The notes: generated by a model not told the origin, from the sequence alone. A DNA stretch of 64,000 bases from an uncultured Paracoccaceae bacterium (GCA_947498415.1 CANMKB010000003.1:186001-250000); one strand, 5' to 3'. Positions 33,952 to 42,493 are shown, numbered from the stretch's first letter. Translations and numbers: made by a program.

Positions 33952-35631
33952 ATGGCAGACGCAGCCATTCAAGGCCACGACCACGAAGACAACCGCGGTT
34001 TCTTCACTCGGTGGTTCATGTCCACCAACCACAAAGACATCGGTCTTCTTTATCTTATCGTATCAGCCGTCGTCGGTTTGATCTCTGTTGCGCTGACCGT
34101 TGGTATGCGCATGGAGCTTATGGAACCAGGCGTTCAGTACATGTGTCAGGAAGGCAGCCGCTTCCTGCAATTCGGTGCAACCACCGAAGGATGTACGCCA
34201 AACGGGCACCTTTGGAACGTTTTCATCACCTACCACGGTGTTTTGATGATGTTCTTCGTTGTAATTCCAGCGCTGTTCGGTGGTTTTGGTAACTACTTTA
34301 TGCCATTGCAGATCGGTGCACCGGATATGGCGTTCCCACGAATGAACAACCTGTCTTTCTGGTTGTACGTTGCGGGTACTGCACTGGGTGTAGCGTCAAT
34401 GTTCTCGCCTGGCGGTAACGGTCAGCTGGGCTCTGGTGTGGGCTGGGTTCTGTATCCACCGCTTTCCACCAACGAAGGCGGCATGTCGATGGATCTCGCG
34501 ATTTTCGCGGTTCACGTCTCTGGTGCCTCTTCGATCCTGGGTGCGATTAACATCATCACCACCTTCCTGAACATGCGTGCCCCTGGTATGACCCTGTTCA
34601 AAGTACCTTTGTTTGCTTGGTCCATCTTTGTGACCGGTTGGCTGATCTTGCTGGCTCTGCCTGTTCTGGCGGGCGCGATCACCATGCTGCTGACAGACCG
34701 TAACTTTGGCACCACATTCTTTGATCCTGCTGGCGGCGGCGACCCGATCCTGTACCAGCACATCCTGTGGTTCTTTGGTCATCCAGAAGTTTACATCGTT
34801 ATTCTGCCGGGCTTTGGTATCATTTCTCACGTCATCGCAACATTCTCGCGTAAGCCTGTGTTTGGCTACCTGCCAATGGTATGGGCGATCATCGCGATTG
34901 GTGCCTTGGGCTTTGTTGTGTGGGCGCACCACATGTACACAGTCGGCATGAGCCTGTCTCAGCAGACTTACTTTATGATGGCAACCATGGTGATTGCGGT
35001 GCCCACCGGGGTTAAGATCTTCTCTTGGATCGCAACCATGTGGGGCGGCTCGATTGAGTTTAAGGCGCCCATGCTGTTCGCATTCGGCTTCCTGATCCTC
35101 TTCACGATGGGCGGCGTGACTGGCGTTGTACTGTCTCAGGCATCGGTGGACCGTGCATATCACGACACATATTACGTTGTGGCACACTTCCACTACGTGA
35201 TGTCGCTGGGTGCGGTCTTTGCAATCTTCTCGGGTATCTACTTTTACTTCGGTAAGATGTCCGGCCGTCACTACCCAGAGATGGCAGCGAAAATCCACTT
35301 CTGGATGTTCTTCATCGGCGCAAACCTAACCTTCTTCCCACAGCACTTCTTGGGTCGTCAGGGTATGCCACGTCGTTACATCGACTACCCAGAAGCCTTC
35401 GCTTACTGGAACAAGATCAGCTCTTACGGTGCGTTCCTGTCGTTTGCGTCCTTCCTGCTCTTCTTCGGCATCATGTTCTATGCCGTGTTCAAGGGTAAGA
35501 AAGTGACCGAGAACAACTACTGGAACGAGTACGCAGATACCCTGGAATGGACTCTGCCGTGCCCACCACCAGAGCACACGTTCGAAATCCTGCCAAAGCA
35601 GGAAGAATGGGACAAGGGCCACGCGCACTAA
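33952..35631 (+). CDS. ctaD: Cytochrome c oxidase subunit I (aa3 type)
   Basis: 559 residues, about twelve transmembrane helices. It carries the low-spin haem and the haem a3-CuB centre that reduces oxygen to water. Visible signatures are [11 protein letters not shown] at the start, [37 protein letters not shown] with the His-Tyr pair of the CuB site, [10 protein letters not shown], and [19 protein letters not shown] with the haem ligands. A/B-type K- and D-channel residues appear present. Codon use is strongly biased (many C-ending codons), fitting high expression. Subunits II and III are not adjacent. A strong terminator follows. Confidence 0.97.
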   Translation: MADAAIQGHDHEDNRGFFTRWFMSTNHKDIGLLYLIVSAVVGLISVALTVGMRMELMEPGVQYMCQEGSRFLQFGATTEGCTPNGHLWNVFITYHGVLMMFFVVIPALFGGFGNYFMPLQIGAPDMAFPRMNNLSFWLYVAGTALGVASMFSPGGNGQLGSGVGWVLYPPLSTNEGGMSMDLAIFAVHVSGASSILGAINIITTFLNMRAPGMTLFKVPLFAWSIFVTGWLILLALPVLAGAITMLLTDRNFGTTFFDPAGGGDPILYQHILWFFGHPEVYIVILPGFGIISHVIATFSRKPVFGYLPMVWAIIAIGALGFVVWAHHMYTVGMSLSQQTYFMMATMVIAVPTGVKIFSWIATMWGGSIEFKAPMLFAFGFLILFTMGGVTGVVLSQASVDRAYHDTYYVVAHFHYVMSLGAVFAIFSGIYFYFGKMSGRHYPEMAAKIHFWMFFIGANLTFFPQHFLGRQGMPRRYIDYPEAFAYWNKISSYGAFLSFASFLLFFGIMFYAVFKGKKVTENNYWNEYADTLEWTLPCPPPEHTFEILPKQEEWDKGHAH

Positions 35632-35653
35632 TCCCGTCGATCTCGACATAGCT

Positions 35654-35689
35654 AGGCCCCGGAGTTACGCTCCGGGGCCTTTCTTTTTG
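35654..35689 (+). terminator. Intrinsic terminator of ctaD
   Basis: An 11-bp GC-rich stem AGGCCCCGGAG/CTCCGGGGCCT with a 5-nt loop, then TTCTTTTT, 22 nt after the stop codon. Confidence 0.92.
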
Positions 35690-35704
35690 TAGCAAAGGCA
35701 AAGG

Positions 35705-36355
35705 GTGATTGTGACAGATCAGACCAACATCAAGGCCAACACCATCAAGGTGTATGACAGGCAGGCGCAGGCTTGGGACGTTGGACGAGACTCAAAGCTG
35801 CGCGAACGTCCTTGGTTTGATACTCTATTGAAAGGGCTGATTGCGCCGCTTGATATGCTTGGTCTGGGCTGTGGCACAGGACGGCCGATTGCGAGCTATC
35901 TATTAGGGCAGGGGCATCGCGTAACCGGCATTGATGCGAGCGCAGAGATGATCGCGCTTGCACAAAAGTACCACCCTGCGCAGGATCATCCAAATGCCCG
36001 ATGGCTCTGCAAAGACATGCGTGCACTTGGGTTGGATAAGCGCTTTGATATCGTCTTGAGCTGGGATGGTTTTTTCCATCTGTCCCCAGCAGAGCAACGT
36101 GATGTTTTACCCAAGCTGTGCCAGCTGTTGCGCCCCGCGGGGCGGCTCATGCTTACGATTGGGCACGAAGCGGGTGAGGCAATCGGTCAGGTCTATGGCG
36201 ATCAGGTGTACCACGGCTCTTTGTCGCATCCTGAGTATCTGGAAATCCTGACGGCCGCTGATATGCATAACCTATCCATAACCTCTGCCCCCCAGAATGG
36301 TCTGGATCGGGTTGTGGTTTATGCAACCAAACAAACTACCCAAAAGGAGGGCTGA
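35705..36355 (+). CDS. Class I SAM-dependent methyltransferase
   Basis: 216 residues. The SAM-binding motif I is LDMLGLGCGTGRPIASYLL and motif II reads VTGIDASAEMIALAQ; an acidic residue ends strand 2 as expected. Motif IV is DIVLSWDGFFHLSPAEQ, and LRPAGRLMLTIG follows. The substrate cannot be told. Two GTG starts are possible, 35705 and 35711; the second has AAGGG at ideal spacing, and the difference is two residues. It overlaps the DUF2244 gene by one base and so is co-transcribed with it. Confidence 0.85.
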   Translation: MIVTDQTNIKANTIKVYDRQAQAWDVGRDSKLRERPWFDTLLKGLIAPLDMLGLGCGTGRPIASYLLGQGHRVTGIDASAEMIALAQKYHPAQDHPNARWLCKDMRALGLDKRFDIVLSWDGFFHLSPAEQRDVLPKLCQLLRPAGRLMLTIGHEAGEAIGQVYGDQVYHGSLSHPEYLEILTAADMHNLSITSAPQNGLDRVVVYATKQTTQKEG

Positions 36356-36846
36356 TGCCCTACACGTGGTCAACCACTCCGCAGGGACCCACCGTTCTGA
36401 CGTTGACAGCGCATCGCTCATTGCCGCGCGAAGGGTTCGCCGCGGTGATTTTATTTGCATCGGTGATGATCGCCATACCGCTTGTTGGATTTTTGGGGAC
36501 CAAATTGCTTTGGGGGTTTCTGGCTGGGTTGGTTCTGGTGATCTGGGCGCTGTGGGCGGCCCTGCGCCGTAGCTATCGAGATGGCACTATGGTCGAGACG
36601 CTAACGCGTACAGGCGACGACCTGACGCTTACGCATGTTCCGGTGCGCGGCGCGACCAAGGTCTGGACATGCAATGTCTACTGGGCGCGAGTCGAGATCC
36701 ACCCCAATGGCGGACCGGTTGAGAACTATGTCACCCTTTCGGGCAATGGCCGAACCGTTGAAATCGGGCGGTTCCTGTCAGAGGACGAACGCAAAGCCCT
36801 GTTTGTTGAACTCAGCGACTATCTGAAAACTCCCAAACCCATTTAA
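36355..36846 (+). CDS. DUF2244 domain membrane protein
   Basis: 163 residues. Two hydrophobic helices (GFAAVILFASVMIAIPLVGF and LLWGFLAGLVLVIWALWAAL) are followed by a hydrophilic C-terminal region with the DUF2244 pattern WARVEIHPNGGPVENYVTLSG and VEIGRFLSEDERKALF. Members are found in alphaproteobacteria, often near respiratory oxidase genes as here, but no function is established. The stop codon shares TTAA (36843-36846) with the convergent GFA gene. Confidence 0.82.
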   Translation: MPYTWSTTPQGPTVLTLTAHRSLPREGFAAVILFASVMIAIPLVGFLGTKLLWGFLAGLVLVIWALWAALRRSYRDGTMVETLTRTGDDLTLTHVPVRGATKVWTCNVYWARVEIHPNGGPVENYVTLSGNGRTVEIGRFLSEDERKALFVELSDYLKTPKPI

Positions 36847-37196
36847 GGGATGTCGTAATAGTCGCCTTTGTCTTCGACAAAGATATGCTCTGCGATTTTC
36901 AGGCCAGTTTCCCCATCTAATGCCCCTGCAAAAATAGAAACGACACCTTTGCCGGTCGGCTTCCAAAACAGCTGACTGCCGCAGCGCGCACAAAACCCAC
37001 GTTCTGCGGTGTCCGAAGACGTGAACCAAGTGATGTTCTCGGCCCCAGTGATTGACAGATGATCAAGCGAAACCTGTGTCGCCGCCACAAAATGCCCCGA
37101 GGTCTTACGGCATTGCCCACAATGGCACGCAATCACATCCCGGAGCGGGCCGGTTACCTTGAATGTCACATCCCCACACAAACATTGTCCGCGCAT
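36843..37196 (-). CDS. GFA (glutathione-dependent formaldehyde-activating) family protein
   Basis: 117 residues. It has the family's zinc-binding cysteines: CLCGDV at the start, CHCGQCRKTSGH, and FCARCGSQLFW. The family was named for Gfa, proposed to speed the formation of S-hydroxymethylglutathione, but most members are uncharacterised and the activity has been disputed. It is convergent with the DUF2244 gene, sharing its stop-codon bases. A second family member is at 43375. Confidence 0.88.
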   Translation of the reverse strand: MRGQCLCGDVTFKVTGPLRDVIACHCGQCRKTSGHFVAATQVSLDHLSITGAENITWFTSSDTAERGFCARCGSQLFWKPTGKGVVSIFAGALDGETGLKIAEHIFVEDKGDYYDIP

Positions 37197-37270
37197 GTCA
37201 TCCTCCTGTTTGGTTCAGAATGCAGCAGTGGGTGTCACAAGCTGTTCCAAAAACGACCCATCTGAGACTC

Positions 37271-37299
37271 AAAAAAGGCGCCTTAGGTAAAGCGCCTTT
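37271..37299 (-). terminator. Intrinsic terminator of the mrp gene
   Basis: On the minus strand AAGGCGC and GCGCCTT arms flank a loop, followed by TTTTTT. It begins 22 nt after the mrp stop codon. Confidence 0.85.
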
Positions 37300-37321
37300 C
37301 ATCTGAACTGTGAGGGAAAGA

Positions 37322-38392
37322 CTAGGCGATACCGCCTTTGATCAAGCCTTCTGCAATGCGGGCATAGGCTTCGGCCATCGGGCCATCGCCTGCGGCAATC
37401 GGTGTGCCTGCGTCACCGGCAAGGCGGGTGTCCAGATCAATAGGAAGGGCACCAAGCAGCGGCACACCGAGTTTTTCCGCTTCGGCAGCGACACCGCCAT
37501 GGCCAAAGATGTGTTCTTCGTGGCCGCAGTTCGAACAGATGTGCGTCGACATGTTTTCAATCATCCCCAGCACCGGGGTTTTCAACGATTTGAACATATC
37601 AATGGCTTTGCGGGCATCCAAAAGGGCCACGTCTTGAGGGGTCGAAACAAGGATCGCGCCAGAGACTTCGGATTTTTGGCAAAGCGTCAGCTGTACGTCA
37701 CCCGTGCCCGGTGGCAGATCCACTAGCAGCACGTCAAGCTCGCCCCATTCGACTTGGCCGAGCATTTGCTGCAAGGCGCCCATCAACATCGGGCCACGCC
37801 AAACCACGGCTTTGTCAGGGTCAAGCATAAAGCCGATCGACATCAGTGTAACGCCATGAGAGTGCAATGGAATAATGGTTTTTCCATCCGGGGATGCAGG
37901 GCGTTTTTGAATGCCCATCATGCGCGGCTGGCTTGGGCCATATATATCTGCATCCAGCAAACCAACCTTGCGGCCTTGCTTGGCCAATGCCACAGCGATG
38001 TTGCTGGATACTGTCGATTTTCCAACGCCACCTTTGCCAGACCCAATTGCAATAATGCTTTTGACGCCAGCTGGTTTCATCGGGCCATCTTGAGGTTTCG
38101 GATGCCCACCCACTTTCAGGCTTGGGGGGGCTTTTTGCTCGGCAGGGCCGTGGGCTGTGAGCGCCACGGAAACAGAGCTGACGCCCTCAACCTGACCAAC
38201 AACCTGTTCCACAGCTTGGCGCAAGCCTTCCATACGGCGTGCTAGTTCTGGGGTAGGGGCCTCGATGACGAAACGCACTTGTCCATTTTCAACGGATAAA
38301 GCCCGGATCATATCCCGGCTGACAAGGTTGCCCCCATCCGGCAATCCCAGGCTCTCTATCGCGGCTATCACCTGCTGTTCCGAAACCGACAT
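37322..38392 (-). CDS. mrp: Mrp/NBP35-type iron-sulfur cluster carrier ATPase (ApbC)
   Basis: 356 residues. An N-terminal MIP18/DUF59-like domain (residues about 1-80) is followed by a P-loop ATPase: [20 protein letters not shown] (deviant Walker A), [35 protein letters not shown], and the CxxC motif in [17 protein letters not shown] that holds the transferable Fe-S cluster. It probably delivers Fe-S clusters to cytoplasmic apoproteins. ATG 38392 with AAGGAG upstream is preferred to a TTG six bases earlier. It stands alone between terminators. Confidence 0.95.
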   Translation of the reverse strand: MSVSEQQVIAAIESLGLPDGGNLVSRDMIRALSVENGQVRFVIEAPTPELARRMEGLRQAVEQVVGQVEGVSSVSVALTAHGPAEQKAPPSLKVGGHPKPQDGPMKPAGVKSIIAIGSGKGGVGKSTVSSNIAVALAKQGRKVGLLDADIYGPSQPRMMGIQKRPASPDGKTIIPLHSHGVTLMSIGFMLDPDKAVVWRGPMLMGALQQMLGQVEWGELDVLLVDLPPGTGDVQLTLCQKSEVSGAILVSTPQDVALLDARKAIDMFKSLKTPVLGMIENMSTHICSNCGHEEHIFGHGGVAAEAEKLGVPLLGALPIDLDTRLAGDAGTPIAAGDGPMAEAYARIAEGLIKGGIA

Positions 38393-38543
38393 CTGCAATA
38401 CTCCTTTTGCCCGCCACTAAAGCGCCGTGGCTGCTTTGCACAAGCGTTAACAGGATTCGACAAAGGATACTTCGCTCAATTTGGCGCGAATACATCATTT
38501 TCAGGTATGCCGTTAACGCATAGCGGCAATGCAGAGGTGATTA

Positions 38544-38570
38544 TTGTGCGGGTGCAGCATTTTCCTATAT
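38544..38570 (+). promoter_or_regulatory. Candidate stress sigma factor promoter for the DUF1127/Cuckoo RNA transcript
   Basis: TTGTGC at 38544 and CTATAT at 38565 lie 30 nt upstream of the DUF1127 start. The pattern resembles the RpoHI/RpoHII promoters known for the homologous Rhodobacter transcript. Assignment by eye only. Confidence 0.35.
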
Positions 38571-38600
38571 CAATGTCACAACACTGGAAAGGTTAAGACA

Positions 38601-38816
38601 ATGGCATTCGCAACTGGAATGAACGCAACGCAAGTACAACTGGGCTATGGCGCAGCAACTACGTTTCAGCGTCTGGTCGCGCAGTTCAACACCTACCGCC
38701 TGTACCGTAAGACAGTAAATGAACTGCAGGGCTTGAGTAATCGCGATCTGGCTGATTTGGGCCTGTCCCGTTCCGGTATCACCGCAACAGCACGCGAGGC
38801 TGTTTACGGTTCCTAA
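38601..38816 (+). CDS. DUF1127 small protein, host gene of the Cuckoo RNA array
   Basis: 71 residues. The C-terminal half has the DUF1127 pattern (RLYRKTVNELQGLSNRDLADLG, then LSRSGITATAREAVYG), an Arg-rich helical region known to bind RNA in some family members. In Rhodobacter sphaeroides the homologous gene RSP_6037 is co-transcribed with the CcsR1-4 RNAs and its product affects their maturation; the same gene order is seen here. ATG 38601 has GGAAAGG upstream. The six CTCCTCC hairpins begin 10 nt after the stop codon, with no terminator between. Confidence 0.93.
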   Translation: MAFATGMNATQVQLGYGAATTFQRLVAQFNTYRLYRKTVNELQGLSNRDLADLGLSRSGITATAREAVYGS

Positions 38817-38825
38817 TTCAGTTTC

Positions 38826-38895
38826 GGCGCGCCTCTCCTCCTCCCTGGCGTGTCCGATGTAGCGGCGACATCCTTCTCCTCCCTGATGTCGCCGC
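38826..38895 (+). ncRNA. Cuckoo/CcsR-type small RNA, unit 1 (two hairpins)
   Basis: Hairpin 1 has stem GGCGCGCC/GGCGTGTC (two G-U pairs) and loop TCTCCTCCTCCCT at 38834-38846. Hairpin 2 has an 11-bp perfect stem GCGGCGACATC/GATGTCGCCGC and loop CTTCTCCTCCCT at 38873-38884. Both loops show the anti-Shine-Dalgarno CTCC repeat that defines the family. A GC-rich spacer hairpin (GGGCC CAAT GGCCC, 38904-38917) separates this unit from the next and may mark a processing site. Confidence 0.9.
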
Positions 38896-38924
38896 AGAAA
38901 TTCGGGCCCAATGGCCCATCGAAT

Positions 38925-39002
38925 ACAAGAGTTTCCACTCCTCCTCCCGGGAACTCTTGTTGCAAGACCGGCAGCGTCTCTCCTCCTCCCTGACGCTGCC
39001 GG
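38925..39002 (+). ncRNA. Cuckoo/CcsR-type small RNA, unit 2 (two hairpins)
   Basis: Hairpin 3 has stem ACAAGAGTTTCC/GGGAACTCTTGT and loop ACTCCTCCTCCC (38937-38948). Hairpin 4 has stem CCGGCAGCGTC/GACGCTGCCGG and loop TCTCCTCCTCCCT (38979-38991). Stem sequences differ from unit 1 while the loops are kept, and one arm compensates for the other, which is good evidence for selection on structure. A second spacer hairpin (ATTTCGGGTC with GACCC..CCGAAAT, 39009-39034) follows. Confidence 0.9.
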
Positions 39003-39039
39003 ATTGAAATTTCGGGTCACAGACCCACCGAAATGCGAA

Positions 39040-39117
39040 AGGCCACCCTCCTCCCAGGCCTGACGCTTATAAAGAACGGCGACACCTCTCCTCCTCCCTG
39101 GTGTCGCCGTTTTTTTG
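39040..39117 (+). ncRNA. Cuckoo/CcsR-type small RNA, unit 3 (two hairpins, ends in terminator)
   Basis: Hairpin 5 is short: stem AGGCC/GGCCT with loop ACCCTCCTCCCA (39045-39056), giving a loop that departs slightly from the others. Hairpin 6 has a 12-bp stem AACGGCGACACC/GGTGTCGCCGTT with loop TCTCCTCCTCCCT (39087-39099), followed directly by a T run. The last hairpin thus serves as both RNA motif and terminator. Confidence 0.88.
39075..39117 (+). terminator. Intrinsic terminator of the DUF1127/Cuckoo transcript
   Basis: 12-bp stem AACGGCGACACC/GGTGTCGCCGTT followed by TTTTTT. It is the only T-tailed stem in the array, so the array is probably one primary transcript with the DUF1127 message. 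Confidence 0.9.
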
Positions 39118-39344
39118 TGTTTGGAATCAAGAAGAAATTTCAATCTTCCGGCACGCGCTTGCCGCGAAAACGCCTTGGTCTTGGGCGACGTTCAAGACAC
39201 AGGCATGAAACAATCGTCACGCGAAATTGCGGAATTCTTATGTGATTTCGTAATCTTTGGTGCATAGTTTGATTAGGGAAGGGCGCAACACCTGCGCCTC
39301 CCGGTTCAAACCGGTCGTGCCCGATTAAGAGGAGGCGGGCCATC
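39118..39344. other. Intergenic region before the DUF2235 gene, with a CCGGTT dyad
   Basis: No convincing gene. A short dyad CCGGTT-CA-AACCGG lies at 39301-39314, about 30 nt before the next start codon, where it could act as operator or leader hairpin. A 20-codon open frame from ATG 39205 has no Shine-Dalgarno and is not supported. Confidence 0.4.
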
Positions 39345-40412
39345 ATGAAGATGACACGAATAACATCACTGATGCGTAAAATATTCCGGCTGAAATCGCC
39401 GGCGCAACACAGTGACGTGGATCGCTCGCGCGGCCCGCAAATTCATGTGATCGTGTTAGATGGCACTATGTCTTCGCTGCAAGAGGGTCTGGAAACCAAC
39501 GCGGGCCAAACCTATCGCCTGCTTGAGGAAGTCGACCCTCAGATTTCAGTATTCTACGAGGCCGGGGTGCAGTTCACCCAATGGAAGAACGCGCCGGATG
39601 TGATGATGGGCAAGGGGATCAATCGCCAGATTCGCCGCGCCTATGGGTTTCTCGCATCGCGCTACCGCCCCGGTGATAAGATTTTCCTATTCGGATATTC
39701 CCGTGGCGCCTTTGCCGTGCGCTCGTTGGCGGGTGTGATTGATCGCATCGGCCTGCTTGAGGGCAAACATGCCAATGTGCGCAACATCCGTCAGGCCTAC
39801 CGCCACTACGAATGCAGTCCGAACAGCACCGCGGCCCGCGACTTTGCCAAGCTGTATTGCCATGATCGTACCGAGATTGAGATGATCGGCGTTTGGGATA
39901 CAGTCAAAGCCCTTGGTGTACGTCTGCCACTCATTTGGCGATGGTCTGAAATCAAACACAGGTTTCACAACCATGGCTTAAGCCCCATTGTGAAACACGG
40001 CTTTCACGCTTTAGCGCTGAATGAAACCCGCCGAGCCTATGCCCCTGTCTTGTGGGACAGTACAAATGGATGGAGCGGTCGGGTTGAGCAAGTTTGGTTC
40101 AAAGGCACCCATGGCGACGTGGGGGGGCAAATGGGCGACTGCCAAGAATGCCGACCGTTGGCCAATATTCCATTGGTTTGGATGCTGGATCGCGCCGAAA
40201 GCTGTGGATTGCCACTTCCCACGGGCTGGCGGGGCAGGTTCCCCACAGATGTGGATGCGCCCAGTGTCGGGTCGTGGGCTGGGTGGGGTAAGCTGTTTTT
40301 ACTACGTGGTCCGCGTCGTGTGGGGCGTGACCCGTCAGAGCGGCTTCATGACTCAGCGCAACCCGCTGAAAGAGTGTGGGCAAAGCTTTGGCCCTTTAGC
40401 AAACAGGCCTAA
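39345..40412 (+). CDS. DUF2235 alpha/beta-hydrolase-like protein
   Basis: 355 residues. The DUF2235 fold (also found in Tle1-type phospholipases) is shown by IHVIVLDGTMSSLQEG, the nucleophile elbow IFLFGYSRGAFAVRSLAGVI (GxSxG), GVWDTVKALG, and VWFKGTHGDVGG with Asp and His of the triad. The first 30 residues are basic and hydrophilic, with no signal peptide. No type VI secretion genes are near, so an antibacterial effector role is not suggested; a lipid or ester hydrolase is more likely. AGAGGAGG precedes the start. Confidence 0.85.
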   Translation: MKMTRITSLMRKIFRLKSPAQHSDVDRSRGPQIHVIVLDGTMSSLQEGLETNAGQTYRLLEEVDPQISVFYEAGVQFTQWKNAPDVMMGKGINRQIRRAYGFLASRYRPGDKIFLFGYSRGAFAVRSLAGVIDRIGLLEGKHANVRNIRQAYRHYECSPNSTAARDFAKLYCHDRTEIEMIGVWDTVKALGVRLPLIWRWSEIKHRFHNHGLSPIVKHGFHALALNETRRAYAPVLWDSTNGWSGRVEQVWFKGTHGDVGGQMGDCQECRPLANIPLVWMLDRAESCGLPLPTGWRGRFPTDVDAPSVGSWAGWGKLFLLRGPRRVGRDPSERLHDSAQPAERVWAKLWPFSKQA

Positions 40413-40438
40413 CAAAAAAGGCGACGCAGTGCGCCGCC
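40413..40438 (-). terminator. Bidirectional terminator between the DUF2235 gene and metF
   Basis: Stem GGCGACGC/GCGCCGCC (one mismatch) with a 3-nt loop. Reading towards metF's downstream side (minus strand) it ends in TTTTTTG; in the other direction it ends in CTTTGTTTG. Confidence 0.8.
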
Positions 40439-40463
40439 CTTTGTTTGTATTGATCATCTAAGC

Positions 40464-41330
40464 TTAAGCTACGTTTTCCAGTTTGTTTTCTGGCGCGATC
40501 CCAAGCGCGTGGCATACATCACGTGTCAGCTCTGGGCGGTTCAGCGTGTAAAAATGCAGATCATTCACACCTTCGTCGATCAACGTGCTGCAAAGCTCTG
40601 TGCAAAGGGCGGTTGCCAACAAATCTTCACGGCCGTCACGCTCTGCTTTTTCAAAAGCTTCCTGCATCCAAGCAGGAAAAGTTGCGCCACAGCGGTTGGC
40701 AAAGTTGCGAATGCCTTTCCAGTTTTCAATCGGCTGAATGCCGGGGATGATCGGCGCATCAATACCCGCTTTGACACAGGCATCGCGAAAGCGCAGAAAA
40801 TCGTCTGGTTCAAAAAAGAATTGGGTCAGGGCTTCGGCTGCCCCTGCATCCACCTTGGCTTTCAGCCAATTGATATTGGCCGCCTGATCTGCCGCATCTG
40901 GGTGGGATTCAGGGTAGGCGCCCACGCGGATTTTGAATTTGCCTGTGTCTGAGAGGGACTCGATCAATTCAATTGAATTCGCAAAACCGTCTGGATGCGG
41001 TTTAAAAGTGCCGCTGCCTTTAGGTGGGTCGCCGCGCAGTGCGACCAACTCTGTGACACCGGCGTCAGCAAAATCATCTGCAATTTTAAGTGTTTCTTCT
41101 TTGGTCGCGTTGACGCAAGTCAGGTGCGCGGCCACGTTCAGACCGCTGGATTTGTGCAACGTCGCCACCGCATCGCGGGTCAACTCGCGGGTGGTACCGC
41201 CGGCACCGTAGGTGACAGAAACAAACTTAGGCGCCAAAGGCGCGAGAACTTGCACCGTATCCCACAGGCGAAAAGAGCCCTCTAGGTTCTTTGGTGGGAA
41301 AAATTCAAAAGAAATATTTGGTGCAGTCAT
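40464..41330 (-). CDS. metF: 5,10-methylenetetrahydrofolate reductase
   Basis: 288 residues. It reduces methylene-THF to methyl-THF with a flavin and NADH, supplying the methyl group for methionine. The (beta/alpha)8 family pattern is clear: ISFEFFPPKN at the N-terminus, FVSVTYGAGGTTRE, AHLTCVNAT, LVALRGDPPKG (conserved RGD), FKIRVGAYPESHPDA and LTQFFFEPDDF, closing with NDLHFYTLNRPELT. It is divergent from the metR-like regulator gene with an 89-nt spacer containing a dyad. Because Tdm in this window produces C1 units on folate, MetF is a plausible consumer, though metF is a housekeeping gene. Confidence 0.96.
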   Translation of the reverse strand: MTAPNISFEFFPPKNLEGSFRLWDTVQVLAPLAPKFVSVTYGAGGTTRELTRDAVATLHKSSGLNVAAHLTCVNATKEETLKIADDFADAGVTELVALRGDPPKGSGTFKPHPDGFANSIELIESLSDTGKFKIRVGAYPESHPDAADQAANINWLKAKVDAGAAEALTQFFFEPDDFLRFRDACVKAGIDAPIIPGIQPIENWKGIRNFANRCGATFPAWMQEAFEKAERDGREDLLATALCTELCSTLIDEGVNDLHFYTLNRPELTRDVCHALGIAPENKLENVA

Positions 41331-41371
41331 TTTTCTGTCCTCTCTGGGCTTGAGGCACTTGTGACATAATC

Positions 41372-41390
41372 GAAGTTGTGAGAAAACTTC
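41372..41390. promoter_or_regulatory. Dyad GAAGTT-N7-AACTTC in the metF/metR divergent promoter
   Basis: Perfect 6-bp inverted repeat with 7-nt spacer between the two divergent starts; a second dyad ACTCA/TGAGT lies next to it. Probable LysR-type binding site, although it differs from the enteric MetR consensus TGAA-N5-TTCA. Confidence 0.5.
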
Positions 41391-41419
41391 ATAATACTCA
41401 ACAACAATATGAGTTTCGC

Positions 41420-42331
41420 ATGAGGATGCACATCGAATTTCGCCATCTGCGTACCGTGAAAGCCATTCACGAATGCGGTGGCTTGGCCCGCGCTGCGGAT
41501 CAGTTGAATATCACGCAGTCTGCTTTGTCTCACCAGATCAAAGGGTTAGAGGATCAGGCCGGGGTGGAGCTTTTCGTGCGTCGCTCAAAGCCGATGAAAC
41601 TGTCTGCTGCCGGGATGCGCCTGTTGCGCCTGGCAGAACGTATCCTGCCAGAAGTCGAGTCGCTGGAAGAAGAGTTCAGCGGCCTAAGAGACGGCAAATC
41701 TGGGCGACTTCATATCGCCATCGAATGCCACGCTTGTTTTGAATGGCTATTCCCTGTGTTGGAACAGTTCCGCAAGAAATGGCCGGATGTCGATGTCGAT
41801 ATCCGCCCTGGCCTGGCCTTTGAAGCGATGCCCGCTTTGCAAAAGGAAGAGGTCGATTTGGTTGTGTCCTCTGACCCGGAAAACCTTCCAGGCGTCGAAT
41901 TCACGCATCTCTTTGACTATAAACCGGTCTTTGTGGCCTCAAGCCAGCATCCTTTGGCCCAAAAGGACTGGATTGATGCCGAAGATTTCCGGGGGCAAAC
42001 CCTAATTACCTATCCGGTGGAACGCACGCGATTGGACGTCTTTAGTCAGCTCTTGATGCCGGCCAAAGTTGAACCTGCCGTGGTGCGTCAGGCAGAGTTG
42101 TCTGCTGTGATCTTGCTGCTTGTCGCCTCAAACCGAGGGATTTCGGTGTTGCCAGATTGGGTGGTGCGCGAGGTGAAATATAACTCTGATTATGTCACGC
42201 GCCCTTTGACCAAAAAGGGGATCACACGCGGTCTATTTGCGGCCACCCGCACCGATGATCTGGAAAAACCATATATGCGCGAACTGATCGAGTTGGCTGG
42301 CGTAGAAGCGAAGCGTTTGCAAAGCGTATAA
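41420..42331 (+). CDS. metR: MetR-like LysR-family transcriptional regulator
   Basis: 303 residues. The N-terminal helix-turn-helix is RTVKAIHECGGLARAADQLN followed by ITQSALSHQIKGLEDQAG, very close to MetR. The C-terminal effector-binding domain shows LHIAIECHACFEWLFPVLEQF, the MetR-type coinducer region. MetR activates methionine biosynthesis genes with homocysteine as coinducer; divergence from metF fits. The start is either ATG 41420 or ATG 41426 (MHIEFRHLRT, the commonest start in this family); neither has ideal Shine-Dalgarno spacing. Confidence 0.92.
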   Translation: MRMHIEFRHLRTVKAIHECGGLARAADQLNITQSALSHQIKGLEDQAGVELFVRRSKPMKLSAAGMRLLRLAERILPEVESLEEEFSGLRDGKSGRLHIAIECHACFEWLFPVLEQFRKKWPDVDVDIRPGLAFEAMPALQKEEVDLVVSSDPENLPGVEFTHLFDYKPVFVASSQHPLAQKDWIDAEDFRGQTLITYPVERTRLDVFSQLLMPAKVEPAVVRQAELSAVILLLVASNRGISVLPDWVVREVKYNSDYVTRPLTKKGITRGLFAATRTDDLEKPYMRELIELAGVEAKRLQSV

Positions 42332-42379
42332 GGTTAATATTCACCCCATAATTCACCCAAGAAAGCAGGGATTTCGCAG

Positions 42380-42397
42380 GTTTGCCCCTTGGCAAAC
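42380..42397 (+). terminator. Short stem-loop downstream of metR
   Basis: GTTTGCC CCTT GGCAAAC, 49 nt after the metR stop codon. No T run, so it is a weak terminator candidate. Confidence 0.3.
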
Positions 42398-42493
42398 AGG
42401 GCATCTGAGCGTATACGCGCGCTCTGATGTATTGACCCAATTTTACGCAGAGTTGCATCGCGTGGTTGGGCCTATCGAAATAGCCATGTTTGT

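Noticed and set aside
34396..35298. 300-codon open frame antisense to ctaD
   Set aside because: His/Asp/Arg-rich translation with no family pattern; it mirrors the biased third-position C of ctaD, which clears stop codons on the other strand.
38826..39111. CRISPR-like array of CTCCTCC repeats
   Set aside because: The repeats are loops of hairpins with unequal spacing and different stems, not direct repeats with unique spacers; no cas genes.
39205..39267. 20-codon open frame between the RNA array and the DUF2235 gene
   Set aside because: No ribosome-binding site and no recognisable family.
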